Notes: generated by a model not told the origin, from the sequence alone. Positions 9,340-17,556 are shown, numbered from the stretch's first letter. The stretch is 64,000 nt of DNA from Legionella sp. 515359 (GCA_025941565.1 JAPCYN010000004.1:1-64000), one strand, 5' to 3'. Translations and numbers: made by a program.

Positions 9340-9669
9340 CTAGTTCCCCACAAAATCAAATGCGAGTGGCTTAACGGTTTTAGGCTCAATGGCAGGCTTA
9401 TTGATGTAGTCAATCAAAGCATTGCGAATGGCCACTAAATCCTCGCGAACCCCTGGATGGGTCTTTTTATCGCTACCTTCAAACGCATTAATATGTAATT
9501 GAACGCGGGCATTAGGCTCAATTTCTTCTTCTGCCTCGGCCAGTAAGGGCAGCGTGGCGTTAATTTGATTAATCACCCGCACTAAGGTTTTATTAAGCTC
9601 TGCCTGATTGCTGAAACTCATAGCACTTAAGAGCATTAATCCCAATCCAAACAGTGTTTTTTTCATCAC
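9340..9669 (-). CDS. ICE-type T4SS exported protein, RAQPRD family (TIGR01690)
   Basis: A 109-residue secreted protein with signal MKKTLFGLGLMLLSAMSFS. The mature part is mostly helical, with a central EEEIEPNARVQLHINAFEG stretch where related proteins carry the RAQPRD motif; here it reads EPNARVQ, a variant. The C-terminal half carries the conserved VREDLVAIRNALIDYI. The position in the operon supports the family call. Function in the family is unknown. Confidence 0.65.
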   Translation of the reverse strand: MMKKTLFGLGLMLLSAMSFSNQAELNKTLVRVINQINATLPLLAEAEEEIEPNARVQLHINAFEGSDKKTHPGVREDLVAIRNALIDYINKPAIEPKTVKPLAFDFVGN

Positions 9670-9675
9670 ATCTCC

Positions 9676-10422
9676 TTATAAATATTTTTTAAATCGACTG
9701 GAGGTCACGCTCACCAAACAAGCGAGGAACACGCTTAAACTCACGAAAATAGGGGTTGGTGATAAGGCATGCGGGATGGCAAGCCATAGAACCAAGACCC
9801 AAAACAAGGCGCGTCGCGCCAAAGGAATGGATTTATGAAAGACATAGGTTGATTCACGCCCTAAAGAGGCAGTACGAATGGCTCGTTGATTTAATCCGTC
9901 CACAAGTCCTGCACTAATGGCTAATAAAAACAGCGGAATGGCTGCAACTAAAATGGCACCTTTAATCAGTAATAAATGGCCTGTTACTCTTAATAAAATC
10001 CAAAATTGTTGTGCCTTTAACGAAAACTCATTAAAGGTTTGTGTTAACTCTGGCGCTATTAAACTTGGGTCTGGTTGAATCACCGCATCCATTTGCTCTT
10101 GTGCCATTTGAGCAAGCCTACCCCCTACATCTTGTGCTTTGATCAAAGTGCTCGCCGAATGAGTGCGAAGGTCAGGGGTAACCCTTTGGCTTAACCAGGT
10201 AGTGAATGAGGCGTCGCTAAATTCACTAACAACCACTGCTTGCTTTAGGGAGAGGTCTTGAATGGTGTCAGCAGTTGATTCAAACCCTATATGAACCCAA
10301 GACCATAATGCCCAGCCCATTAAAACCATCCACCCAAGAAAAGCCACACAAATCCAGCTCACCAACATGCGTTTAATCCAGGAAGATTTTTTAATTGGTC
10401 TTTGTTTGTTCGCTACTGCCAT
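9676..10422 (-). CDS. ICE-type membrane protein, TIGR03747 (DUF4400)
   Basis: A 248-residue inner-membrane protein. It has one N-terminal helix (MLVSWICVAFLGWMVLMGWA), a loop of about 100 residues and a cluster of three or four helices in the C-terminal half. The RRALFWVLVLWLAIPHALSP segment is typical of TIGR03747 proteins encoded just before the RAQPRD gene. It overlaps the upstream gene by 10 bases. No enzymatic motif is visible. Confidence 0.72.
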   Translation of the reverse strand: MAVANKQRPIKKSSWIKRMLVSWICVAFLGWMVLMGWALWSWVHIGFESTADTIQDLSLKQAVVVSEFSDASFTTWLSQRVTPDLRTHSASTLIKAQDVGGRLAQMAQEQMDAVIQPDPSLIAPELTQTFNEFSLKAQQFWILLRVTGHLLLIKGAILVAAIPLFLLAISAGLVDGLNQRAIRTASLGRESTYVFHKSIPLARRALFWVLVLWLAIPHALSPTPIFVSLSVFLACLVSVTSSRFKKYL

Positions 10423-10889
10423 ATAACCCCCGCATCATAAGCAAAAGGGTAATGACGCACCTCCAATAAAGAGGCTAATTCATCGACATCAATTGGCTGT
10501 AAGGGTAGGCCTGCCAATTGTGTTAACTCATGCAGCGCGCGCGATGTGGCCACATTGGTAACGAGCCCCAATGCCTTGCTCTTTTGCAATTGCAAGGCAT
10601 GTGCTTTTAACCAGGCGCGGGAACGTGCGTCATCACCAACTACAAAAAGAGCGTGTGACAAGCTGCTGTTTTTAATGGTATGAGTGTTCACGGTTCCAGG
10701 ATTTATACGGCTGGTTACGGGCAAGGGAAATTCTTCTGATTTAGTTTGTGTCACTTCCCTTTTCGACTGAACCTGGCCTGCCTCTAAATAAGGAGTCGCA
10801 TCAATAACAGGTGATTCAAGCGCAATCACTTTCAGCGCATAACAGGTCGCAATGAAACTCCATGAGATGAAAAAAAATAGGATTCGCAT
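10413..10889 (-). CDS. ICE-type exported protein, TIGR03765/PFL_4695-like
   Basis: A product of about 158 residues. I chose ATG 10889 because GGGAG lies upstream at good spacing and the N-terminus becomes a signal peptide (MRILFFFISWSFIATCYA). The C-terminal region (LFVVGDDARSRAWLKAHA ... QPIDVDELASLLEVRHYPFAY) matches the small PFL_4695-type proteins of this operon. It overlaps the TIGR03747 gene. No function is established for the family. Confidence 0.65.
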   Translation of the reverse strand: MRILFFFISWSFIATCYALKVIALESPVIDATPYLEAGQVQSKREVTQTKSEEFPLPVTSRINPGTVNTHTIKNSSLSHALFVVGDDARSRAWLKAHALQLQKSKALGLVTNVATSRALHELTQLAGLPLQPIDVDELASLLEVRHYPFAYDAGVIWQ

Positions 10890-10890
10890 G

Positions 10891-11736
10891 TTAAAACACT
10901 CCCAAATCAACAACGTTTGAGGCGCCGTTTCGTGCTAACAGCAATAAAGGCGTGGTTTTTTTAGGGACGTTCAGTGCGTCAAAACTTAATTCACCGTGAT
11001 TTAGTGTAATAGTTCCATTGCTTACTAATTCTCGTGGAATTTGATTTTGGTTTGCCCACACCTGAACCGCACTGTCATCCATGCCGATGAGCATCAGATG
11101 CAATCGGGTGTTAGGGCTGGAGTTAATCGCTTCAATTAAGGTTAAAAGGACTGTTTTCATTGCGTCATCTGTTTTGATGAATAGAAATAAAGTATCGCCT
11201 TCATTAAGACGTATCGGTTTGTAGGCTGCAGGAGAATAAGGGGATGCATCAAACTCACCCACAACAGGTACATTGGCAAATAATTGATTGTAGGCTTTGT
11301 AAAACGCGTTATTCCAAGCGATGTTTTTAGATACCTTTTGGGCCTCAAAACGAGCAGAAAGTGCTGCAAAATGGGCGCGCTCCGCCTCACTTTTTGCATT
11401 AATACCCAAGACATCCACAGGGGTTTGCCTTAATCCTTTATAATAAACCGCACTGCGATTTTGCATTAGAAACACGTAGCGCTTTTCTTCCTCTTCAGTT
11501 AACCCCCAAACTCGTGCTTCATGGAGTTGCAAAGGGGTAAGTTTTAAGGTGTTCATGTCTTGCTCTGCGGTGATGTCGTCTTCGTTCACTGAAAGCCCCG
11601 TTTTGGCCAGCGTTTTATCGGTTGATGCCAGGGCATTGGACTTGTTATGGTGCATGGCAATCCCAGGAATGGTTAAATCAGCATATGCCTGTACATTTAA
11701 GAACATGAGGCTTAATAACAGTGATTTTTTAGACAT
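10891..11736 (-). CDS. ICE-type exported protein, TIGR03759/PFL_4693-like
   Basis: A 281-residue exported protein with signal MSKKSLLLSLMFLNVQAYA. It contains the family signature region around residues 65-110 (LHEARVWGLTEEEEKRYVFL ... KGLRQTPVDVLGINA). The C-terminal half has an alpha/beta, thioredoxin-like feel (EGDTLFLFIKTDD). The ribosome site (GGAAGGGG) is strong. It probably acts in the periplasm in pilus or channel assembly. Confidence 0.7.
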   Translation of the reverse strand: MSKKSLLLSLMFLNVQAYADLTIPGIAMHHNKSNALASTDKTLAKTGLSVNEDDITAEQDMNTLKLTPLQLHEARVWGLTEEEEKRYVFLMQNRSAVYYKGLRQTPVDVLGINAKSEAERAHFAALSARFEAQKVSKNIAWNNAFYKAYNQLFANVPVVGEFDASPYSPAAYKPIRLNEGDTLFLFIKTDDAMKTVLLTLIEAINSSPNTRLHLMLIGMDDSAVQVWANQNQIPRELVSNGTITLNHGELSFDALNVPKKTTPLLLLARNGASNVVDLGVF

Positions 11737-11750
11737 GATTCACCCCTTCC

Positions 11751-12398
11751 CTAACCTATGTGCTCATGAGTTATAAGTACTCGCTCAGCGCGTGCATTTT
11801 CTAATTCAAGGTGTTGTTTGCCGTAATCAATGCTCACTACTTTCCATCCTGCGAGCGCATCGCCTTTCTCCAGGGGAATGGTTTTGTAGTCATAAGCAAT
11901 ACTGACAACGGGGACTTGTTGAATGCTATCAATACTCACGACCGAAAATGGCAGACTCTTTATGGATACGTATTTGACCGGGGATTTTTTATCATCCAGG
12001 TGAGTTACTACTTCTTTGATGGAATGAAGCTCTTGCCCCAAGGTGTTTTGGGTGTGGTTTAGAGTCTCGGTTAACTGTTTGCTGTCGGCTTCTCGAAGCT
12101 GGTCGAGCCGACTTGATAACTGCGCAATTTGTTGGGTGATGGCATCAAAATTAACCTCTGGCAGGGGTTTATTAACCGTTTCGCTTAAGGTTTTTAATTG
12201 GGACTGCAGCTCGTTTAAGCGTGAAACGACCAGAGTGTCTGTAACGGCATCCTGTGTTAGGGATGGTTCATTGCGTGTGCTTTCCAAACCCAGCAAGGTA
12301 GATGCACCCATTGCCAGCATTAAGACTCCCAAAAACACCCCTTTACGAGTGGGTAGAATCAAAAGATTTTTTAATTGTTTGATGGCGTTGTTATTCAT
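11751..12398 (-). CDS. Membrane-anchored coiled-coil protein of the transfer operon
   Basis: A 215-residue protein with a basic N-terminus, one membrane helix (KGVFLGVLMLAMGASTLLGL), a coiled coil (about residues 55-145, repeated LSSRLDQLRE and LNHTQNTLGQEL heptads) and a short C-terminal beta domain (WKVVSIDYGKQHLELEN). It overlaps the PilL-N gene by 4 bases. Its position resembles PilO/pilus accessory proteins or TIGR-type coupling factors, but I do not recognise the family. Confidence 0.55.
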   Translation of the reverse strand: MNNNAIKQLKNLLILPTRKGVFLGVLMLAMGASTLLGLESTRNEPSLTQDAVTDTLVVSRLNELQSQLKTLSETVNKPLPEVNFDAITQQIAQLSSRLDQLREADSKQLTETLNHTQNTLGQELHSIKEVVTHLDDKKSPVKYVSIKSLPFSVVSIDSIQQVPVVSIAYDYKTIPLEKGDALAGWKVVSIDYGKQHLELENARAERVLITHEHIG

Positions 12399-12856
12399 GC
12401 TTTTTTTCCTTGGAGATTGGTTTGAGCTTTAGCGTATTGAGGTTTTAATTTAAAATTGACTTGGCGATGCAGCGGGTCTTGAATCAGGGAAAATACTTGC
12501 TGTCCCACCAGAACTTCTAATCCATCCTGTACCGTTAATGGTCCGAGATTTCTCACCACTTGCGGTAGTGGTTGATTCATGATGTCTTTAAGCGCCTGAC
12601 TTTGTAGCTTCTCATCAACCAGGGCGTATCCTGAATAGTGAATCCAATGGGTCAGTGCTTCACCTACGGTGTGGATTTGTTGAGGAAAATGGATTTGTTG
12701 CACCGTGAGCAAAGGGTTGATTTGTGAGGTTAACGGCTTATTCTCAACGGTTGCGTAACGATTCACCTGGGTAACTTGAGCTGCGCTCACAACGCTGGCA
12801 GACAGGCAAAAAAACACGATGCTGGTTGTAGTTTTTAACTGATTTACTGTTTTCAC
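12395..12856 (-). CDS. PilL N-terminal-domain protein of ICE (TIGR03748-like)
   Basis: A product of about 153 residues. The frame extends to 12892, but GTG 12856 is preceded by GGGGA at good spacing and gives a signal peptide (MKTVNQLKTTTSIVFFCLSA, cleaved near VSA). The mature protein contains VGEALTHWIHYSGYALVDE and PLPQVVRNLGPLTVQDGLEVL, the pattern of PilL_N/TcpQ-like proteins that open PFGI-1-type transfer operons. It is probably a periplasmic pilus or peptidoglycan-interacting component. Confidence 0.66.
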   Translation of the reverse strand: MKTVNQLKTTTSIVFFCLSASVVSAAQVTQVNRYATVENKPLTSQINPLLTVQQIHFPQQIHTVGEALTHWIHYSGYALVDEKLQSQALKDIMNQPLPQVVRNLGPLTVQDGLEVLVGQQVFSLIQDPLHRQVNFKLKPQYAKAQTNLQGKKA

Positions 12857-12957
12857 GGTCAAAAATCCCCCATCACGCTTCAAAAAGCGCAATTTTTAAT
12901 TTCATTGATTTTTTATCTGCCAATCCTTAAGCGCATTGGCAGTCCATTGGATTTAGA

Positions 12958-13704
12958 TTAGAAAAGGCCTGATAAGGTCCTCACTAATCCTTGCTCTAAA
13001 GCAGGACGTGCGTCTTTAAAAGACAGGTTCACTTTATTGGCATCTGATACCACACGAGTTCGATAATGCTTATAGTTAGTTTGATTACTCGAAGTTTGAT
13101 AAGTGCCTGATGAGGTTCCATTTTCAAGTGCCGAAGTAAAATGCTCCTGCACCGTTACCCCTTTTCCAACTCGTTCAGAAATTTGAACATCAGTCACCAC
13201 AGTGTAATTAACATCTTTTACTAAGGAATCAGCAGCCAATCCTACAAGCCCCCCTGCAATTCCACCGCCCAGCATGGTATTGGAGTTTCCAAAGGAACCA
13301 ATGGCAGCCCCACTTGCTGCTCCTGCTAAAGCCGAGCCATAGCCGCCACCGAGTGCATTTTCAGAGGCAGAGTGACTCATTTTTCCAACTTTACGAATGT
13401 TTGCTTGAATCATGTAATGGGCTTGTGCGGGATTAGTAACAACGCGATAGCCGCGTTCAGTTAATGCTTGAGCCAGCGGTTTCTCAATCGTCAAGCTCTC
13501 TTCTGATGTGTTTTTTACAGAGACAAACACCGTTTTTTGTGACGGCGCAACCGGATCGAGAAAGATAGTTTTACTTAATTTAGTATTCGCCTCTAAAGTA
13601 TGGTGCTCCAGTGCTGTTTGGGTTGCGGCACAACCAACTAATGCCAATGCAACTCCTGCAATGACTGTAAATTGAATTGCTGTACTTAATCGTGTTGTTT
13701 GCAT
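12958..13704 (-). CDS. traT: TraT-like complement-resistance / surface-exclusion lipoprotein
   Basis: A 248-residue outer-membrane lipoprotein with lipobox LVGC at about residues 22-25. A glycine/alanine-rich central hydrophobic stretch (GSALAGAASGAAIG ... GGGIAGGLVGLAAD, residues about 122-155) and the conserved TVVTDVQISER are TraT hallmarks. TraT blocks mating-pair formation with a cell already carrying the element and gives serum resistance. A good ribosome site (AAGGGAG) precedes ATG 13704. The gene stands between lvrC and the PilL-like gene. Confidence 0.85.
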   Translation of the reverse strand: MQTTRLSTAIQFTVIAGVALALVGCAATQTALEHHTLEANTKLSKTIFLDPVAPSQKTVFVSVKNTSEESLTIEKPLAQALTERGYRVVTNPAQAHYMIQANIRKVGKMSHSASENALGGGYGSALAGAASGAAIGSFGNSNTMLGGGIAGGLVGLAADSLVKDVNYTVVTDVQISERVGKGVTVQEHFTSALENGTSSGTYQTSSNQTNYKHYRTRVVSDANKVNLSFKDARPALEQGLVRTLSGLF

Positions 13705-13746
13705 TATTACTCCCTTAACTTAATATTATTTATTCGTTTTTTATAT

Positions 13747-13971
13747 TTAGTTCATTGTCTTATTGGCATTGTTAGTCACATTTTTAGGATTCATTAATAA
13801 ACCCTCTTGTTCTTCTTTAATTCTTAAATACACCTCTTCTCGGTGCACAGCAGTCGATGGTGGTGCATTAATGCCCAGGCGTACTTGATTGCCTTTAATG
13901 CCTAAAATCGTGATATTAACGTCATCACCAATCATCATGGTTTCACGGATTCTCCGAGTTAAAATGAGCAT
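13747..13971 (-). CDS. lvrC: CsrA-family regulator, LvrC-like
   Basis: A 74-residue RNA-binding regulator. The N-terminal half is a canonical CsrA ([42 protein letters not shown]) including the VHREE RNA-binding strand. It is the last gene of the lvrA-lvrB-small ORF-lvrC set, a layout I know from Legionella ICEs, in which CsrA paralogs repress or control element transfer. The asparagine-rich tail after residue 60 is probably disordered. The binding residues look intact. Confidence 0.85.
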   Translation of the reverse strand: MLILTRRIRETMMIGDDVNITILGIKGNQVRLGINAPPSTAVHREEVYLRIKEEQEGLLMNPKNVTNNANKTMN

Positions 13972-13992
13972 TGATTTTTCCTTTTTATTGTT

Positions 13993-14193
13993 TTAATGAA
14001 TTAAATAATCTTTTTTTTGTGAATCAATTTCGAATCGCAGCGCTTCACAAGCCAGCCGTGCTTGCATTGCAATGTGCCAGAAATCACTTTCATTTATTTC
14101 TTGATACGCCAGAGTTAAAGAATCGGAACAAGCGCTTAGAAGACAATACAGCTCTTCTTTTGAGAAGAGTTTTAATTTAGGTATCTGTCTCAT
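13993..14193 (-). CDS. Small conserved-looking protein between lvrB and lvrC
   Basis: A 66-residue protein starting at ATG 14193, which overlaps the lvrB stop by one base (TAATG), so it is translationally coupled. The sequence looks genuine (KEELYCLLSACSDSLTLAYQ, DFWHIAMQARLACEALRFEI) and predicts three helices. No family is recognised. Its place in the regulatory block suggests a role in control of the element. Confidence 0.55.
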   Translation of the reverse strand: MRQIPKLKLFSKEELYCLLSACSDSLTLAYQEINESDFWHIAMQARLACEALRFEIDSQKKDYLIH

Positions 14194-14867
14194 TATGCAA
14201 CTCCAAGTCGTTGGCGCATCAGGGTTAAGTGTTTTATTGCTACATCTTTTGATTGAGACTTTGGTAACAGTACATCTTCTTTAATTTCAGGAATCTGATG
14301 CCCCTGTCGCACTAAGTGACAGACCTGCTCATAAGCTTCATTAAACACAGCAAATGACTCCCCTTCATTTACAATATCCAAGAACTTACTTCCTAATTTT
14401 TTGGCAGTAAATTTTACGATTACATGGCTCCATTGAGGGTTTGTTGTGTAGGCACGATTTAAAACTTCTCTATGAGCTTGGGCCGCTGTTGGCATGCGTA
14501 AGTCATTGTAAAAACCAAGACATAGTGCGCGAAACTGCAAGCAGTTTGGTGGAAATTCGCAAAATTTATCCCCCTTGCTTAATGTCATTAATCGTTCCAT
14601 GCCACTTTCTAATGCTTTAGGAGTTAGATCTTTAAGTGCAGCAAACCAAACTCCCGTATCCTTAATCCCATGTTTACTGACAAAAAGCTGCCCGTAAATT
14701 GCAGTCAGCTTCATCCATAGGCAGGACAAGTGTTCCTTCGATAAATTCACAGGAGTTGAGCTCACTGCTTGGGTTTCCCCAGAGTGATTCGATTGAAATG
14801 CCATGCTGCTGGCTAACTCGTTCAAGTGCTGTTTGGTTAAGAGTGCTTTGATTGGTACCACGCTCAT
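14193..14867 (-). CDS. lvrB: LvrB-like protein resembling replication protein P
   Basis: A 224-residue protein. Residues about 50-115 (LWMKLTAIYGQLF, WFAALKDLTPKALESGMERL, CEFPPNCLQFRALC) resemble phage replication P / helicase-loader-like proteins, which have a conserved W ... FPPSP.EF...C pattern. The C-terminus is helical. If ATG 14867 is used, it overlaps lvrA by 194 bases in another frame; ATG 14714 would reduce this but still overlap. The lvrB name is by synteny with Legionella lvr loci. Confidence 0.65.
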   Translation of the reverse strand: MSVVPIKALLTKQHLNELASSMAFQSNHSGETQAVSSTPVNLSKEHLSCLWMKLTAIYGQLFVSKHGIKDTGVWFAALKDLTPKALESGMERLMTLSKGDKFCEFPPNCLQFRALCLGFYNDLRMPTAAQAHREVLNRAYTTNPQWSHVIVKFTAKKLGSKFLDIVNEGESFAVFNEAYEQVCHLVRQGHQIPEIKEDVLLPKSQSKDVAIKHLTLMRQRLGVA

Positions 14868-15636
14868 TGTGATGACTCCTTAATTGTCCTTGTGCCTTTT
14901 GTTGTTGTTTTTGCATGTATTGGGCATCTCGCTCCAGCCAGGTAATAAATACCGGATTAAAATCAGCCCATTGGGTGTTTAGTTTTTTGTTGTGTTTAAT
15001 GAAGGCTTGAATTTCTGTAAAGTCAGTGACTTTGGTTAGCCCCATGGAGAAAGCCATTTCGATGGTTTTTGTGTTTGGGTAAAAGTCGTCACCAATTTGT
15101 TTTTTGCTGCAAGAAAAATCATTGCTCGCAGTTTGAGTTTGTTTGTTTGAGTTAGTTATATTAAATATATTAATATTATTTACAGCAGTAATTGGTATGT
15201 TACGTTCTATGTTAACTTCTGTGTTATCTTGTTGGTCTGAAACATTGTTTTGCTCACTAGGGACAACGGTTTCTGGCCGAGTAGCATCTGTGTTAACTTC
15301 TCTGTTTTCAAAAATTTTAGGAAGTTCTGAGAATAGAAATTGAAGCTTCTGATCTTCCGAAATTATCTGAAAATACTCCCCGCATTCACGTTCAATAGAT
15401 TTAATATAATTACGTATTGTTTGTTTGGTCGGTGTGCCGCTGTCCTTTCTACCTGGCGCTGGATGAATTGTAAGAATCCGGGCAAGTTCATTATAAGTAA
15501 TATCGCTAACGACTCCTGTTGATGGATCAGCTCTTGTAATTAATGACTTAATTAATGTAGTGTGCTCATAGCGAAGACCTAGAAATCTATTTTCGATATC
15601 TATTCGTGCTTTGTTGTACCTAATTATTTCATTCAC
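14674..15636 (-). CDS. lvrA: LvrA-like protein with N-terminal helix-turn-helix (replication-O-like layout)
   Basis: A 320-residue protein. The N-terminal 100 residues form a winged-helix-like DNA-binding region (ITYNELARILTIHP ... PTKQTIRNYIKSIERE). A low-complexity linker follows (N/T-rich, residues about 140-185) and then a second domain (TEIQAFIKHNKKLNTQWADF ... FITWLERDAQYMQKQQQKAQ) like the C-terminal segment of phage O-type or DnaT-like replication proteins. It starts the minus-strand regulatory block and is divergent from prpA. The name is by synteny. Confidence 0.65.
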   Translation of the reverse strand: MNEIIRYNKARIDIENRFLGLRYEHTTLIKSLITRADPSTGVVSDITYNELARILTIHPAPGRKDSGTPTKQTIRNYIKSIERECGEYFQIISEDQKLQFLFSELPKIFENREVNTDATRPETVVPSEQNNVSDQQDNTEVNIERNIPITAVNNINIFNITNSNKQTQTASNDFSCSKKQIGDDFYPNTKTIEMAFSMGLTKVTDFTEIQAFIKHNKKLNTQWADFNPVFITWLERDAQYMQKQQQKAQGQLRSHHNERGTNQSTLNQTALERVSQQHGISIESLWGNPSSELNSCEFIEGTLVLPMDEADCNLRAAFCQ

Positions 15637-16012
15637 TGTGGAATCCCTACCCTTTCAAAAAGTCTAAAACGTAAATTATTCTCATTGATTTGTATTTACT
15701 TAGCCTAAGCTCCAACTATTGTTTTATCTATTATGCCCCAAATCAAAAAGCATACTTTCAACCATCGAAACGGCTTTACTCACCGTTACATCCTGAGGGT
15801 CAATAACCTCAAACAAGAGTACCATCAATGGTAAAAAAATCAATATTATTTTAACCATTGAAGTAAAATATTTTTTATTTAAATAACCATAAAATAATAA
15901 CCCATTGTATTTGTTGTTTTTTTTATATTCCTACCTTGGTAAAATTACGAGGATTTATTAACCATTTTGGTATATCATAGAATGAACATACACCTAACCG
16001 AATTATTGGAAT
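15637..16012. promoter_or_regulatory. Divergent control region between lvrA and prpA with operator-like repeats
   Basis: A 376-base AT-rich intergenic region between divergent genes. It contains TACCATCAATGGTA (15820-15833, inverted repeat with 2-base centre), TACCTTGGTA (15932-15941, inverted repeat) and ACCATTTTGGT (15961-15971). There are also direct AACCAT half-sites at 15853, 15885 and 15960. These are plausible operators for the PrpA-like repressor. Promoter boxes were not assigned with confidence. Confidence 0.5.
15733..15834 (+). CDS. Possible 33-residue basic peptide in the lvrA-prpA intergenic region
   Basis: An ATG-to-TAA frame encodes a His/Arg/Asn/Lys-rich peptide (starts MPQIKKHTFNHRNGF, ends EYHQW). 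It has protein-like composition unlike the surrounding AT-rich DNA. No ribosome site is visible, and its stop codon lies inside an operator-like inverted repeat. It may be a relic or a small regulator, or chance. Confidence 0.22.
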   Translation: MPQIKKHTFNHRNGFTHRYILRVNNLKQEYHQW

Positions 16013-16663
16013 ATGAGCAATACTGCAGTAGACAAGGTTTCATCCCCCGAGGCTCGAGGAAAAAGAATTAGATTCATCCGTGAGCATCTGTTGTCTCTTG
16101 CGCGAGAGGAATTCTGTCGTGACTCCAATATTACTGCTCAGTCACTAAAGGGGTGGGAATTGGCTTGGGGAGGTGGTTTATCCCAACAGGGCGCTGTAAA
16201 AATTGTGAAACGAGCTAAAGAATTAAATATTTATTGCACCGAAGCATGGTTAATGCATGGCATTGGTAGAAATGCCACACCGATCACAAAAGACTTAGAT
16301 ATCCAGGAAGGCGATGAAAGTCACATTGCCAAAGAATTATTACTATTCAGAGAACTACAGCACTCTATTGATACTGTCATAAAAGATGATGGCATGGTTC
16401 CCTTCTTATACCCTGGAAATTACGTTGGCGGTATAATAGTCAGCAATATTGAGAATGCCATTGGAAAAGAATGTATTATTATTGCAGATAACGATGAAAT
16501 ATTTGTCAGGATCTTAAAACACGGGGAAGAGCCCGCACGGTATAACTTGGTTTGTTTAAATGAACATACCACGTTAGTGAAGAAAGAAATAAAAAATACT
16601 GCCATTAAATTTGCTGCTCCAATTGTTTGGATCCGCAGAATTTTTAGAGAAAATAATTACTAA
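16013..16663 (+). CDS. prpA: PrpA-like phage-type repressor (HTH plus degenerate S24/LexA domain)
   Basis: A 216-residue repressor. The N-terminal HTH-like segment (residues 15-85) contains GKRIRFIREHLLSLAREEFC and ITAQSLKGWE. The C-terminal half resembles the LexA/CI dimerisation-cleavage domain (DDGMVPFLYPGNYVGGIIV). The catalytic Ser position appears as Gly127, and the Lys region reads FVRILK rather than a V-K-R pattern, so RecA-stimulated self-cleavage is doubtful. It is divergent from lvrA, as in Legionella ICE regulatory loci. Its stop overlaps the next start (TAATG). Confidence 0.72.
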   Translation: MSNTAVDKVSSPEARGKRIRFIREHLLSLAREEFCRDSNITAQSLKGWELAWGGGLSQQGAVKIVKRAKELNIYCTEAWLMHGIGRNATPITKDLDIQEGDESHIAKELLLFRELQHSIDTVIKDDGMVPFLYPGNYVGGIIVSNIENAIGKECIIIADNDEIFVRILKHGEEPARYNLVCLNEHTTLVKKEIKNTAIKFAAPIVWIRRIFRENNY

Positions 16664-17556
16664 TGAAAGTTTACTATAAAGATATTTTACCCAATCCTGA
16701 ATTTTATATAACCAGATTTACCAAAAATCCTAATCTCCCTTACGTTCTTTTTATCCACGGTGGTCCTGGTTTTAATAGTGGAATCTTAGAGTATCTTATT
16801 GAGCACCATCATTTATTTAATTCCCTGCAGTACAATATTATTTTGTATGATCAGCGAAATTGTGGGAAATCTAATAAGCTTCCTGGTCATGTACTGCATC
16901 AGGACAATATAAACGATTTGCAAAAAATAGTTTTACACCTCACTGCTCATTGTAATCTTAATATTTGTGCTTTAATTGGACATAGCTATGGTGCAAAACT
17001 TCTTTTTGATTATTATAAACGTTTTGAATCCACCATTCCTGGTGTTTTTATTTCTACTGCGAAATCAATACTGACGCCTCGCTTGAATAATTTAATGCTT
17101 GACCTATCTTATTTGAAAAAAAGCAATGTTGACCTGTACAACAAAATATTTAATGAAATTGATGACATTGACCTTAATAAGCTCTGGAAAATATCAGAGC
17201 AATTGACTCAAATCTTCCAAGAGAATAAAGACAGACCTTATTTATATTGGGCTAATTTAGAGTATTATAATTTAGTTCAAGAGGTTCAAAAGCGTATTAA
17301 CTTACCATCGGATACAAAAACATTTATTAGTGTAAGGCAAGATCTTTACTCAAGCGAATCGAACTTCTCTGTTAATATAAATGAGCTTGAAATATCTAAA
17401 CTATGGATAAATGGTTTTCATGATTTTGTCATGAATGGACATGAAGTAGCAATGTCAAAAGATCCTGGAGTTATAACATTCTATAAATCTTCTCACTATC
17501 CACATCTAGAAGAGAATGATCGTTTTAGTGAGCTTCTGAATGAATTTATTAAATAG
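16663..17556 (+). CDS. Alpha/beta hydrolase, proline-iminopeptidase-like
   Basis: A 297-residue enzyme. Visible motifs are HGGPG at 32-36 (oxyanion loop typical of proline iminopeptidases), DQRNCGKS at 63-70, the nucleophile elbow GHSYG at 106-110 (Ser108), probable Asp254 (NGFHDF) and His278 (SSHYPHLEEND). The complete triad suggests it is active as a peptidase, esterase or lactonase. ATG 16663 shares a base with the prpA stop, and the 3' end overlaps the binding-protein gene by 17 bases. It has no signal peptide, so it is cytoplasmic. It may make, modify or degrade the signal sensed by the downstream genes; that is inference. Confidence 0.75.
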   Translation: MKVYYKDILPNPEFYITRFTKNPNLPYVLFIHGGPGFNSGILEYLIEHHHLFNSLQYNIILYDQRNCGKSNKLPGHVLHQDNINDLQKIVLHLTAHCNLNICALIGHSYGAKLLFDYYKRFESTIPGVFISTAKSILTPRLNNLMLDLSYLKKSNVDLYNKIFNEIDDIDLNKLWKISEQLTQIFQENKDRPYLYWANLEYYNLVQEVQKRINLPSDTKTFISVRQDLYSSESNFSVNINELEISKLWINGFHDFVMNGHEVAMSKDPGVITFYKSSHYPHLEENDRFSELLNEFIK

